Shown: positions 52,365-61,481 of the stretch, piece after piece | Layout of the letters: every line of letters begins with the position of its first letter | How positions within the stretch are numbered: the first letter of the stretch is position 1 | Source: Cereibacter ovatus | Lineage (GTDB): Bacteria > Pseudomonadota > Alphaproteobacteria > Rhodobacterales > Rhodobacteraceae | Assembly: GCF_900207575.1 (NCBI RefSeq) | Contig: NZ_OAOQ01000007.1 | Span: 62,001-126,000 of the forward strand | Length of the DNA stretch: 64,000 nucleotides | Reading direction: 5' to 3' | The notes under the pieces: generated by a model | What the model was told of the DNA's origin: nothing | Databases searched by the model: none | Seen by the model: the letters and a program-made list of their open reading frames with translations, nothing else | Program-made: the position numbers and the translations under genes

Positions 52365-53158
52365 TCCGCAAGCTGCGAAAGATCCGCCGCCACTGGGCGG
52401 CCCGCCTGCGTCCGGCCTCGCTGCCGCCGCTGTTCTGGCACATCGGCACACCGAATTTCGGTGACGACATCAACCCCGCCTTCTTCGAGGCGTTGTCTGG
52501 CGTCCGAACCCGCTTTGCCACCAACCGGGACGCCGTGCATTTTCTGGGCATGGGCAGCATCCTTGACCGGGCCACGCCGCAGTCGATCGTGCTGGGCGCG
52601 GGCCTGCTGGAACCCCGCCCCCCCGCCCCCGCGCCCATGCGCTGCGTGGCGCTGCGGGGCGCACTGACGGCAGCGGCGCTGGGGATCGATCCGGCGCAGG
52701 TGCCGCTGGGCGATCCGATGGTGCTGATCGACCGGCTGGTTCGCCCTGATCGCGGCAGCGACACCGGGTTCATCCCGCATGTCCGGCAGATCCGGTCGGC
52801 GCGGGGGGGGCTGCCCGCTGGAATGCGCCTGATCGATGTCGGCCGCGATCCCTGGGCGGTGATCCGCGAGATCGGCCATTGTCGCCGCATCATCAGCCAG
52901 TCGCTGCATGGCCTGATTGTGGCCGACGCGCTGGGTATCCCCAACCTCTGGCTGGCCCCTGCCGCGAACATGACCGGCGGGGCCTTCAAGTTTCAGGACT
53001 ATTTCTCCACCCTTGACGCGCCCAAAACCCCGCACCCGCTGACCGCGGACCTGCTGCATTCACCGCCGGCCGCGGAATTCTCGGTCGGACACTATCGCGG
53101 CGACAAACCCGAGTATCACCGCCTTCTGGCCGCCGCATTGCAAGAGGGCACGCCATGA
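52361..53158 (+). CDS. Polysaccharide pyruvyl transferase-family protein
   Basis: 265 residues. ExoV/CsaB-like features are PPLFWHIGTPNFGDDINPAF near residue 21, FLGMGSILDRATPQSIVLGA and the C-terminal RIISQSLHGLIVADALGIPN, followed by a substrate-contacting FKFQDYFSTL. Such enzymes add ketal-linked pyruvate from PEP to sugars in surface polymers. It overlaps both neighbours (ATGA). Confidence 0.85.
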   Translation: MIRKLRKIRRHWAARLRPASLPPLFWHIGTPNFGDDINPAFFEALSGVRTRFATNRDAVHFLGMGSILDRATPQSIVLGAGLLEPRPPAPAPMRCVALRGALTAAALGIDPAQVPLGDPMVLIDRLVRPDRGSDTGFIPHVRQIRSARGGLPAGMRLIDVGRDPWAVIREIGHCRRIISQSLHGLIVADALGIPNLWLAPAANMTGGAFKFQDYFSTLDAPKTPHPLTADLLHSPPAAEFSVGHYRGDKPEYHRLLAAALQEGTP

Positions 53159-54471
53159 CCGCAACCGGACGCCTGAAAGCCGTGGCAAAGGCCGCTCGCA
53201 CGGGGGTGATGCGACCAATCAAGCTGGCCCTTGCCCGGCGCGCACGCGGGCGCAGTGCTGCGCGCTTTGTTGCGGTCACCGGCAGTTCGGGGAAATCCAC
53301 CACCACCGCGCTTCTGGCCCATCTGCTGGCCGACGAAGGGCCGGTCGTGGCGCAGGTATTCTGGAACACGCTTGGCCCGCTGATCCGCACGCTGCGCCGC
53401 AGCCGCCGCGACACGCGCTTCGTCGTGGCGGAACTGGGCGTGGGGGGGCCGGGCCAGATGCCCGAGATGGCGGCGCTGTTCCGGCCGGACATGGCGGTGG
53501 TGACGATGATCGGGCGCGAACATTACAGCGCCTTCCGCTCGCGCGAGGCGGTCGCGCAGGAAAAGGGCACACTGGTCGAAACGCTGCCCCCGGGCGGCAT
53601 CGCAGTGCTGAACGCCGACGACGATCTGGCCCTGGGCATGACGGCGCGGACGGCGGCGCGCTGCGTGACCTTCGGCTGGGCCGACAGTGCCGACTGCCGC
53701 ATCCTGTCGGCCAGGGCGCAGTTGCCCGAACGGCTTGGCCTGCGCCTGCTGTGGCAGGGCCGGGCGATCGATCTGCAAACCCGCTTCACCGGCGCGCATT
53801 TCGCGCTGCCGGTCGCGGCGGCGGCGGCGGCGGCGCTGACCCTTGGCGTCCCGCCCGACGCGCTGGCCCGCCGCATCGCCCGCTTCGAGCCGCTTCACCT
53901 GCGCATGAGCATGCATCCCGTGCCGAACGGCCCGGTGCTGGTGGTGGATACCGCGAAGGCCCCGCTCGATACGGTCGATCTGGCGTTTCAGGCGATCCGC
54001 GATGCCCGCGCGCCGCGGCGGCGCATCGTGCTGGGCACCGTCTCGGATTATCCGGGCGCCCGCAAGCGCGCCTATCGGATGGCGGTATCGGCGGCGCTTC
54101 AGGCCGCTGACGAGGTGATGGTGGTCACCGAATCGGGCGGCGAAAGCTGGGCCGACGAGGCGGCCCATGCCGACGGCCGCTACAGGATCTTTACCAGCAC
54201 GAAGGCGGCCGCCGACCACATCCGCGCCACCGCCATCCCCGACGAGATCATCCTGCTGAAGGCATCGACCAACCTTCACCTTGAACGGATCATGCTGCAA
54301 TTCCAACAAGATGTGCGCTGCTGGATGACCGCTTGCGGCAAAGGCGATTCGTGCATCGCCTGTGGGCTGTCCGGCACCGACTACACGCTTCACCGCAGCG
54401 CGCGGCGCAAGGCACGCCTTGCGTGGCTGCTGCATCCCGCGCGCCTGTTCGGCGCCGGTGCGAAATCCTGA
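53155..54471 (+). CDS. Mur-ligase family protein with C-terminal Cys cluster
   Basis: 438 residues. ATP-binding AVTGSSGKSTTTALLAHLL (residues 41-59), the MurF-like GREHYSAFRSREAVAQEKG and GGIAVLNADDDLALG in the central domain, and a C-terminal domain with VLVVDTAKAPLDTVDLAFQA. Mur ligases join an amino acid or peptide to a carboxylate through an acyl phosphate. Cys389, Cys394, Cys400 and Cys403 (CWMTACGKGDSCIAC) form a metal-site-like tail not found in MurC-F. It is too divergent for a peptidoglycan enzyme, so it probably works in the surface-type pathway encoded here. Confidence 0.8.
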   Translation: MTATGRLKAVAKAARTGVMRPIKLALARRARGRSAARFVAVTGSSGKSTTTALLAHLLADEGPVVAQVFWNTLGPLIRTLRRSRRDTRFVVAELGVGGPGQMPEMAALFRPDMAVVTMIGREHYSAFRSREAVAQEKGTLVETLPPGGIAVLNADDDLALGMTARTAARCVTFGWADSADCRILSARAQLPERLGLRLLWQGRAIDLQTRFTGAHFALPVAAAAAAALTLGVPPDALARRIARFEPLHLRMSMHPVPNGPVLVVDTAKAPLDTVDLAFQAIRDARAPRRRIVLGTVSDYPGARKRAYRMAVSAALQAADEVMVVTESGGESWADEAAHADGRYRIFTSTKAAADHIRATAIPDEIILLKASTNLHLERIMLQFQQDVRCWMTACGKGDSCIACGLSGTDYTLHRSARRKARLAWLLHPARLFGAGAKS

Positions 54472-54492
54472 CCCCTGCACGACAGCAGGGGT
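54471..54492. other. 8-bp stem-loop between Mur ligase and LpxL-like gene
   Basis: ACCCCTGC (54471-54478) pairs with GCAGGGGT (54485-54492) around ACGACA. It lies in the only gap (45 bp) of the six-gene cluster, so it could tune expression of the last gene. No U-run follows on the plus strand. Confidence 0.5.
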
Positions 54493-54516
54493 CGCAACCC
54501 CCTCAGGAACGGTAGC

Positions 54517-55539
54517 ATGGCGGAAGACCGATTTGAGATCACCCGCCGGATCGAGCGTCCCTCGGCCGCCGAAACGGTGCTTGCGATGACCCGCCCGCAC
54601 CCCAGCCCGCCAAAGCCGCGCCGCTTCACCGAAAAGGATCTGCAACTGGTGCTGCTGCATGGCGCGCTGGCGCTGGGGGCACGGCTGCTGCCGACCCGGC
54701 TGTGGGGGGCCCTGTGCCGCCTGACGGCAGCGCCCAAGGCAGGCCGGCTGCGCCGGAAGGGCATGGCCGCCTTCCGCCCCCGCGCAACGGCCGTTCTGGG
54801 GCCGTTGGGCGACCGCGACGCGGCCCGCCTGTTCGACCGGCAGCGCCAGCGGCTGTTCGAACGCCACCTGACCTACCTGCGCGAGCATATCCGCCCCGAT
54901 CCGGTGCAATTCGCATTCGACGGCCTGGACCGGCTTTTCGCCTTGCTTGCGGGCGGGCGGGGGGCGATCCTGTGGGTGACGCCCGGTCTTGCCGACACGA
55001 TCGTAACCAAGCGGGCACTGGCCCAAGCCGGCGTGCGCGCCTTTCAGGTCAGTGTGCGCAGTCACGGCTTTTCGCAAAGCCGGTTCGCGGTGCGGCATAT
55101 CAATCCGGGCCAGCTGGCGGCCGAGGATCGCCATCTTGGCGGCCGCATCCTGTTTGACGGCGACGACACCCATACCGTCACCCGCCAGATCCTGACCCAT
55201 CTGGGCGCAGGTCAGGCGGTGCTGTTCGCCAACAGCCGCTTTGCCGGCCGGTCCTTCCTTGCGGTGCCGTTCGCGCCGGGATTTCTGCTGCCGCTTGCCA
55301 GCACGCCGCTGTCGATCGCGGCCAGAAAGGGTGTACCGATCCATATCGTGACCGGGGTCGAGACCGACAGTTTCCGCAGCTACAGGATCGCGATCTCGGC
55401 CGATCTGCGGATCGGGCTTGACCCGGCCGAAGATGCGCAGGCCGCCATGGCGCTGCGTGCCCGCGATCACCTGCGCGCGGCGTTGCGCGATGCGCCCGAC
55501 CAGATCCGGCTGTTCGACAGCCTGATCCCCGAGCCCTGA
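54517..55539 (+). CDS. LpxL/HtrB-like acyltransferase-fold protein
   Basis: 340 residues. A hydrophobic start (LQLVLLHGALALGARLLPTR) precedes an LPLAT-like domain: RLFERHLTYLREHIRPDPVQ, GAILWVTPGLADTIVTKRAL, QAVLFANSRFAGRSFLAVPF and SIAARKGVPIHIVTGVETDS. The catalytic H-x4-5-(D/E) box that LpxL and LpxM have at the position of WVTPGLADT is missing. It may be a catalytically altered member or a different transferase using the same fold. It ends the cluster, following the Mur-like gene by 45 bp. Confidence 0.7.
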   Translation: MAEDRFEITRRIERPSAAETVLAMTRPHPSPPKPRRFTEKDLQLVLLHGALALGARLLPTRLWGALCRLTAAPKAGRLRRKGMAAFRPRATAVLGPLGDRDAARLFDRQRQRLFERHLTYLREHIRPDPVQFAFDGLDRLFALLAGGRGAILWVTPGLADTIVTKRALAQAGVRAFQVSVRSHGFSQSRFAVRHINPGQLAAEDRHLGGRILFDGDDTHTVTRQILTHLGAGQAVLFANSRFAGRSFLAVPFAPGFLLPLASTPLSIAARKGVPIHIVTGVETDSFRSYRIAISADLRIGLDPAEDAQAAMALRARDHLRAALRDAPDQIRLFDSLIPEP

Positions 55540-55699
55540 CGCCTCGGAAGGTCCGGGCGAAGGTCTGCGCCCCGCCTTGGCCCCCGGATGTCGGGCCGCC
55601 AAGACCCGTGCCCCGCCGCAGTCACGTTGCCGGCACGGGCGGAACCGGGGTGGACCACAGCGGTTGACGCCCCGGACATCCCCTTTGCAGAGGCGCAGC

Positions 55700-55960
55700 A
55701 TGAAAAAGTTCCTGATCCTGATCCCGGTCGTGGCCCTCGCGGCCGGATGCGAGACCCCCGACAAGACCACCGCGGCCAGCGCCTTGGGCGGCGCGGCGCT
55801 GGGCGCGGCCCTGTCCAGCGACAAAGACCGCGTGCAGGGCGCCGCCATCGGCGCGGCGGCGGGCGCCATCGCCGGCACCCTGATCGGCCCGACCAGCCCC
55901 AGCAGCAACACCTGCTACTATCGCAACGCCCGGGGCGAGCGGTTCACCGGCCCGTGCTGA
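55700..55960 (+). CDS. Glycine-zipper lipoprotein
   Basis: 86 residues. Lipoprotein signal peptide with lipobox LAAGC (C17), then Ala/Gly-rich helices ASALGGAALGAALSSDKDRV and GAAIGAAAGAIAGTLIGP of the glycine-zipper kind, and a short Cys-containing tail (CYYRNARGERFTGPC). Probably anchored to the outer membrane by Lgt-type modification. Function unknown. Terminator at 55978-55998. Confidence 0.8.
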   Translation: MKKFLILIPVVALAAGCETPDKTTAASALGGAALGAALSSDKDRVQGAAIGAAAGAIAGTLIGPTSPSSNTCYYRNARGERFTGPC

Positions 55961-55977
55961 CCGCATGGCCCTGCCAA

Positions 55978-55998
55978 GGTGGCCGTTCGGCGGCCACC
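55978..55998 (+). terminator. Stem-loop after the lipoprotein gene
   Basis: GGTGGCCG (55978-55985) pairs with CGGCCACC (55991-55998) around a TTCGG loop, 17 bp past the stop codon. Very stable, without a T-tract. Confidence 0.6.
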
Positions 55999-56116
55999 GG
56001 GCCGGGAAAACAACGCCGGCCCGGCGCCATGCCGGGCCAACCGTTCCGCCCGTCAGCGGACAGAAAGGCCCCTGCGCCCCGGGCACCGCTAGCCGATCCG
56101 GTGCCGTTCCGGCGCG

Positions 56117-57832
56117 TCATGGCCTGGCATCCCCCTGACCCACGATCTCGAACCGATCGACATCCACCAGACCGCGGTCGGTGATCTTCAGATGCGGGAT
56201 CACCGGCAGCGCCAGAAACGCCAGTTGCAGGAACGGCTCTTCCAGCGTCACGCCCAGCGTCCGGGCCGCCGCGCGCAGGTCGGTCAGCGCATCGCGGACG
56301 GCCTCGAACGGCTGAAGACTGATCAGCCCGCCCAAAGGCAGCGCCAGTTCGGCCAGAATCCGCCCGCCCAGCGCCACGGCAAAGCCGCCCTCGATCTCGC
56401 GCAGGCGGTTCGCGGCCAGCGCCATGTCGGCATAATCCACCCCCACCACCGCCAGATTGTGATGATCGTGGCAAACGGTCGAGGCGATGGCCCCGCGTTG
56501 CAGGCCAAAACCGCGGACAAAGCCGGTGGCGCGGCCACCCGTGCGGCCATGACGCTCGATCACCGCGATCCGGGCCAGATCGCGGGCCGGATCGGGCGGG
56601 CGGTCGCCCTCGACGGTGGGAATGGCGATCTGAAGCCGCTCGGTGATGATCTTGCCCGGCAAGATGCCGATCACCGGCGTCGTGGCGGCCTTGCCCGGAC
56701 AGCCAAACATCCCCGGCGTCAGTCCCGCCACCTTCACCGACTGCCGCGCCACCGGCGCAACGGTGCCGCGCGCGGCAAAGGCGGCCTCATCGGCCACCAC
56801 ACCGCCCGCCAGCACCAGCACGGCGCGGCACTCCTCCAGCGCGTCGATCACCACGATGTCGGCGCGCTTGCCCGGCGCGATCAGGCCGCGATCCTTCAAC
56901 CCGAACGCCTCGGCGCCCGACAGGCTGGCCGCGCGATAGACCGCCAGCGGCGGCACCCCCAGCCCGATCGCGGTGCGGATCATGTGGTCGATATGGCCGT
57001 GTTCGGCGATATCCAGCGGATTGCGGTCGTCGGTGCACAGGCACAGGTAGGGCGACAGCCGTTCGGTCAGCAACGGCGCCAGCGCGTGCAGATCCTTGGA
57101 AACCGATCCTTCACGGATCAACACCCGCATCCCCTTGCGCAGCTTTTCCAGCGCCTCGTCGGCGGTCGTCGCCTCGTGTTCGGTGCGGATGCCGGCGGCG
57201 ATATAGCCGTTCAGATCGTGCCCGCGCAGCAGCGGCGCATGGCCATCGATGTGGCGGCCGCGGAACGCCTCAAGCTTGGCAAGGCAGCTTTCGTCCTTTG
57301 CCAGAACGCCGGGAAAGTTCATGAACTCGGCCAGCCCGATCACCCGGGGATGATCCCTCAGCGGTGCCAGATCGCCCGCGTCCAGCATGGCGCCCGAGGT
57401 CTCCATATGCGTGGACGGCACGCAGGACGACAGTTGCACCCGGATATCCATCACCGTCAGCGCCGAAGCCTGAAGGAAATAGCCGATGCCTTCCAGCCCG
57501 CAGACATTGGCGATCTCGTGCGGGTCGCAGATCGCGGTGGTGATGCCGCGCGGGGTCACGCAGCGGTCGAATTCGAACGGTGTGACCAACGAGCTTTCGA
57601 TGTGCAGATGCGTGTCGATGAAACCGGGGACAAGGATGCGCCCGGTGCAGTCGATCTCGCGCCGGCCGGTGTAGCTGCCGAAGGTGCCCACGATGGTGTC
57701 GCCGCAGATCGCGACATCGGTCTGCACCAACTCTCCTGTTATCAGGTCAAAGACCCGGCCGTTTTTCAGGACCACATCGGCCGGGACAACACCTCGGCCC
57801 TGATCGATAAGGTCGGAAAGGGAACGTCGCAT
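56117..57832 (-). CDS. ade: Adenine deaminase
   Basis: 571 residues from ATG 57832 (ribosome site AGGAGGAACC). Amidohydrolase with metal-binding [20 protein letters not shown], the block [36 protein letters not shown] and TEHEATT. The late [20 protein letters not shown] and [19 protein letters not shown] belong to the Ade family. It deaminates adenine to hypoxanthine in purine salvage. Divergent from the DMT permease, 160 bp apart. Confidence 0.95.
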   Translation of the reverse strand: MRRSLSDLIDQGRGVVPADVVLKNGRVFDLITGELVQTDVAICGDTIVGTFGSYTGRREIDCTGRILVPGFIDTHLHIESSLVTPFEFDRCVTPRGITTAICDPHEIANVCGLEGIGYFLQASALTVMDIRVQLSSCVPSTHMETSGAMLDAGDLAPLRDHPRVIGLAEFMNFPGVLAKDESCLAKLEAFRGRHIDGHAPLLRGHDLNGYIAAGIRTEHEATTADEALEKLRKGMRVLIREGSVSKDLHALAPLLTERLSPYLCLCTDDRNPLDIAEHGHIDHMIRTAIGLGVPPLAVYRAASLSGAEAFGLKDRGLIAPGKRADIVVIDALEECRAVLVLAGGVVADEAAFAARGTVAPVARQSVKVAGLTPGMFGCPGKAATTPVIGILPGKIITERLQIAIPTVEGDRPPDPARDLARIAVIERHGRTGGRATGFVRGFGLQRGAIASTVCHDHHNLAVVGVDYADMALAANRLREIEGGFAVALGGRILAELALPLGGLISLQPFEAVRDALTDLRAAARTLGVTLEEPFLQLAFLALPVIPHLKITDRGLVDVDRFEIVGQGDARP

Positions 57833-57992
57833 CGGTTCCTCCTGTCGCGTGATCTTACAGAAACCCAGCGCGGGCGCCGCGTCCAGCCTGATCGGCCTTG
57901 TGCGGGGTCCTGGCCGGGGGGATAGTCCGGCAAGCCCCTTGCGCCGGCTGCGCCAAGGTGGTCCACCTGCCCTGTCAGGCTGAAGGTTTCCC

Positions 57993-58913
57993 ATGCGCCC
58001 GCTTCATGGCATCGCCCTAAAGATCGGTTCGGTCCTGATCTTCATCGTCATGTCGGCGCTGATCAAGGCCACCGCCGACCGCGTGCCCGCGGGCGAGGCG
58101 GTCTTCTTCCGGTCGTTCTTCGCCATGCCGGTGATCCTTGTCTGGCTGATCTGGCGGCGCGAGCTGCGGGTGGGCCTGCGCGCGGCAAAGCCGATGGGTC
58201 ATGTCTGGCGCGGGCTGGTGGGGACGCTGGCGATGGGGCTGGGCTTCGCCGGTCTGGCCTATCTGCCGCTGCCCGAGGTGATGGCGCTGGGCTATGCCGC
58301 GCCGCTGATGACGGTGATCTTCGCCGCGATGTTTCTGGGCGAGGAGGTGCGCGCCTTCCGCATCTCGGCAGTGATTCTTGGGCTGGTGGGGGTGCTGATC
58401 GTGCTGTCGCCGCGGCTGTCGGTGCTGTCGGGCGGCATGGGCCACCGCGAGGCGTTCGGCGCGGTTCTGGTGCTGGGCGGGGCGGTCTTTGCCGGGCTGG
58501 CGCAGGTCTTCATCCGCAAGCTGGTGATGACCGAGGCGACCGCCGCCATCGTGTTCTACTTCTCGTTGACGGCCACGCTTTTGTCCTTTGTCACCCTGCC
58601 CTTCGGCTGGGTCTGGCCCACCGCGCCCGAGGCCGCCCTGCTGATCGGTGCAGGCCTGCTGGGCGGGGTGGCGCAGATCCTGCTGACATCCAGCTATCGC
58701 CATGCCGATGCCTCGCTGGTGGCGCCGTTCGACTATGCCTCGATGATCTTCGCGCTGGCCATCGGCTATCTGGTGTTTGACGAGGTGCCGACGCTGGTGA
58801 TGATGGCCGGCGCCAGCCTTGTGGTCGGCGCCGGCATCCTGATCATCTGGCGCGAACGGCGGCTGGGGCTGGAACGTGCCCGGCAGCGCAAGGCGATGAC
58901 GCCGCAGGGCTGA
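57993..58913 (+). CDS. EamA/DMT-superfamily transporter
   Basis: 306 residues with ten predicted helices in two EamA repeats: [20 protein letters not shown] to about residue 140, then [20 protein letters not shown] to the end, with [20 protein letters not shown]. It is a drug/metabolite-type exporter; the substrate is unknown. Its stop abuts the stop of the convergent frcK gene. Confidence 0.88.
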   Translation: MRPLHGIALKIGSVLIFIVMSALIKATADRVPAGEAVFFRSFFAMPVILVWLIWRRELRVGLRAAKPMGHVWRGLVGTLAMGLGFAGLAYLPLPEVMALGYAAPLMTVIFAAMFLGEEVRAFRISAVILGLVGVLIVLSPRLSVLSGGMGHREAFGAVLVLGGAVFAGLAQVFIRKLVMTEATAAIVFYFSLTATLLSFVTLPFGWVWPTAPEAALLIGAGLLGGVAQILLTSSYRHADASLVAPFDYASMIFALAIGYLVFDEVPTLVMMAGASLVVGAGILIIWRERRLGLERARQRKAMTPQG

Positions 58914-59522
58914 TCATTGCCAGCGGATCACCTCGTCGGCGGGAACAGAGCCGTCCAGCACTCGCCGCGCGTTCGGCAGATCGTTGGACTGCGCCCAGAG
59001 GGCCGCCGCTTCGGGGCTGCGGCCGGCATCCAGACCGCGGCGGATCAGCCGGCGTTCCAGTTCCTCGAACGGCACATCCAGAAACACCGTCAGGTCGAAG
59101 AAATCGCGCAAGTCCCGCCACGGATATTCGTCCAGCAGCAGATAGTTGCCTTCGACGACAAGGATATGATCCTCATCCGTTACCACATCGGCGGCCGCGC
59201 GCGACAACTCCATGGCGCGGTCAAAGACCGGAATCGCGATCTCGCCGCCGTCGCGCAGGCGGTGCATCAGATGCAGGAAACCGTGGATGTCGAAGGTTTC
59301 CGGCGCCCCCTTGCGGCTGGACAGGCCACGCTGCGCCAGCACCCGGTCGTCAAAGTGAAAGCCATCCATCGGCACCACCCGCGCGCCCTGCCCCAGCGCC
59401 GCCACCACGGCTGCGGCCAGCGTCGACTTGCCCGCGCCGGGCGGCCCGGCAAGGGCCACGATGATCCGGCCCCGCCCGTCGGCCCCTTGCAGGATCTTCT
59501 GCGCAAGATCTTCCGTGGTCAT
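58914..59522 (-). CDS. frcK: FrcK-like kinase (uridine-kinase/nucleoside-triphosphate hydrolase fold)
   Basis: 202 residues from ATG 59522, overlapping the frcA stop (ATGA). P-loop ALAGPPGAGKSTLAAAVV, VVPMDGFHFDDRVLAQRGLS, the catalytic-type IHGFLHLMHRLRDG and LVVEGNYLLLDEYPW, as in uridine kinase/PanK-like proteins. As fourth gene in a frcBCAK operon it matches frcK of Sinorhizobium meliloti, a kinase of uncertain substrate. Confidence 0.85.
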   Translation of the reverse strand: MTTEDLAQKILQGADGRGRIIVALAGPPGAGKSTLAAAVVAALGQGARVVPMDGFHFDDRVLAQRGLSSRKGAPETFDIHGFLHLMHRLRDGGEIAIPVFDRAMELSRAAADVVTDEDHILVVEGNYLLLDEYPWRDLRDFFDLTVFLDVPFEELERRLIRRGLDAGRSPEAAALWAQSNDLPNARRVLDGSVPADEVIRWQ

Positions 59523-60295
59523 GCGAATTCGTTCAGCTTTTCGGGCGCCATCGCCCCGGTCATCAGCGCGACCGCATCCGACATCGAATGTCGCCGGGGG
59601 TCGATCACGCACAGCCGGCGGCCAAGACGGTGGACATGGATGCGGTCGGCCACCTCGAACACATGGGGCATGTTGTGGCTGATGAGAACGATCGGCAGCC
59701 CGCGGCGCTTCACATCCAGAATCAGCTCCAGCACCCGGCGGCTTTCCTTCACCCCCAGCGCGGCGGTGGGTTCGTCCATGATCACGACCTTGGACCCGAA
59801 GGCCGCCGCCCGCGCCACCGCCACCCCCTGCCGCTGGCCGCCCGACAGCGTCTCGACCGCCTGCCCGATGTTCTGGATCGTCATCAGGCCCAGTTCGGTC
59901 AGCTTTTCGCGGGCCCGCCGCTCCATCTCGGCGCGGTCGAGGGCGCGGAACCACTTGCCCATGATGCCGGGTTTGCGGATCTCGCGGCCAAGGAACATGT
60001 TGTCGGCGATGGACAAGGCCGGCGACAGCGCAAGGTTCTGATAGACCGTCTCGATCCCCGCTTCGCGCGCATCCAGCGGCGAGACGAAGGACATCGGCCG
60101 GCCGTCCAGTTCGATCGTGCCTTCGTCCACCTTCACCGCGCCCGACAGCGCCTTGATCAACGAGGACTTGCCGGCGCCGTTGTCGCCGATCACGGCCAGA
60201 ATCTCGCCGGGATACAGGTCGAAGTCGCAGTTATTCAGCGCCGTGACCTTGCCGTAACGCTTCACAAGGCCCCTTGCCTTCAGAATCGGTTCCAT
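59519..60295 (-). CDS. frcA: Fructose-type ABC transporter ATPase FrcA
   Basis: 258 residues from ATG 60295 (MEPILKARGLVKRYGKVTAL). Walker A GDNGAGKSS, Q-loop VYQNLALSPALSIADNMFLG, signature LSGGQRQGVAVARAA, Walker B VIMDEPTAALG and H-loop ISHNM. A single ATP-binding domain, like FrcA, unlike the double-domain RbsA type. Its start overlaps the permease stop by one base (TGATG). Confidence 0.93.
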   Translation of the reverse strand: MEPILKARGLVKRYGKVTALNNCDFDLYPGEILAVIGDNGAGKSSLIKALSGAVKVDEGTIELDGRPMSFVSPLDAREAGIETVYQNLALSPALSIADNMFLGREIRKPGIMGKWFRALDRAEMERRAREKLTELGLMTIQNIGQAVETLSGGQRQGVAVARAAAFGSKVVIMDEPTAALGVKESRRVLELILDVKRRGLPIVLISHNMPHVFEVADRIHVHRLGRRLCVIDPRRHSMSDAVALMTGAMAPEKLNEFA

Positions 60296-61386
60296 CACGC
60301 GGCCGCCTTTCTGATCCACTGGTCCACGGCCACCGCCGCGATGATAAGGACGCCGATAAGCAGGTAGGTCCATTGCGGGTCCGTCCCCATCAGCTTCAAT
60401 CCAAGCGAGAACACCCCCACGATCAGCGCCCCGAACAGCATCCCCAGCACCGAGCCGCGACCACCGAACAGGCTGATCCCGCCGATCACCACCGCGGTGA
60501 TCGATTCGATGTTGGCAAACTGCCCCGCCGTGGGCGAGACCGAGCCCAGCCGGCCGATCATCACCCAGCCCGCCAAGGCGCAGATCAGCCCCGACAGCGT
60601 GTAGACCGTCACCAGCACCTTCCTGGTCTGCACGCCCGCCAGTTCCGCCGCATCGGGATCGTCGCCCACGGCATAGACATGGCGCCCCCACGCGGTCTGG
60701 CGCAGGACATAGGCGATCAGCAGAACCAGCACGATCAGCAGCACCGCGCCATAGGTAAAGACCGCGCCGCCGCGCCCGGCCTCGTCCGCGCCGATGCGGA
60801 AGGTGTTGCCGAAGAATTGCAGGATCGGCGCCTTGGCCGAGATGTCCTGCGCGCGGATGGTCTCGTTCGCGGAATACAGGAAGTTCGTGGCCAGCACGAT
60901 CTGCCACATGCCGAGCGTGACGATGAAGGGCGGCAGCTTCATCCGCGCGACCAGCGTCCCGTTGACGAAGCCGATGGCCGCCCCCGCCGCCAGCCCGCAC
61001 AAGACCGACAGCGGCGCCGGGATGCCATAGCGGAAGGTGAACTGCCCCATGATGACCGACGACAGCACCATGATCGCCCCCACCGACAGGTCGATCCCCG
61101 CGGTCAGCACCACCAGCGACTGCGCGGCGCCCACGATGCCGACGATGGCCACCTGTTGCAGGATCAGCGTCAGCGTGAAGGCGGAAAAGAACTTCTGGCC
61201 CAGAAGCGCGCCGAACACCGAAATCGAGACCACCAGCACGATCAGCGGCACCAGCGACGGCGTCTGATGCAGCAGCTGCCGGGCGCGCTGCACCGGCGAC
61301 TTTCTCTGCGTGAACTCGGCCACCGCCTCGGGGTTGCGCGCCAGCGCCGCCTCGAAGCCCTGCGGCCCACGGGTTTCGGTTGCCAT
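60295..61386 (-). CDS. frcC: Fructose-type ABC transporter permease FrcC
   Basis: 363 residues. About nine or ten membrane helices of the RbsC/BPD family (LVPLIVLVVSISVFGALLGQ, LVVLTAGIDLSVGAIMVLSS, AAGAAIGFVNGTLVARMKLP, ITAVVIGGISLFGGRGSVLG). It forms the membrane channel with FrcA for sugar uptake. The soluble N-terminal 35 residues are typical of FrcC. Confidence 0.93.
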   Translation of the reverse strand: MATETRGPQGFEAALARNPEAVAEFTQRKSPVQRARQLLHQTPSLVPLIVLVVSISVFGALLGQKFFSAFTLTLILQQVAIVGIVGAAQSLVVLTAGIDLSVGAIMVLSSVIMGQFTFRYGIPAPLSVLCGLAAGAAIGFVNGTLVARMKLPPFIVTLGMWQIVLATNFLYSANETIRAQDISAKAPILQFFGNTFRIGADEAGRGGAVFTYGAVLLIVLVLLIAYVLRQTAWGRHVYAVGDDPDAAELAGVQTRKVLVTVYTLSGLICALAGWVMIGRLGSVSPTAGQFANIESITAVVIGGISLFGGRGSVLGMLFGALIVGVFSLGLKLMGTDPQWTYLLIGVLIIAAVAVDQWIRKAAA

Positions 61387-61438
61387 GTCTGTCGACCTCC
61401 CGGTTTGCGGACGCGCCCCCCGCGCGGCCTTGTGGCAA

Positions 61439-61459
61439 GGGGGCGGCGCACCCGCCCCC
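61439..61459 (-). other. Stem-loop between frcB and frcC
   Basis: GGGGGCGG (61439-61446) pairs with CCGCCCCC (61452-61459) around CGCAC. Such hairpins between a binding-protein gene and its permease usually protect the 5' transcript and lower expression of the downstream genes. Confidence 0.6.
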
Positions 61460-61481
61460 CGCCCGTGTCAGCAGGGCGGCA

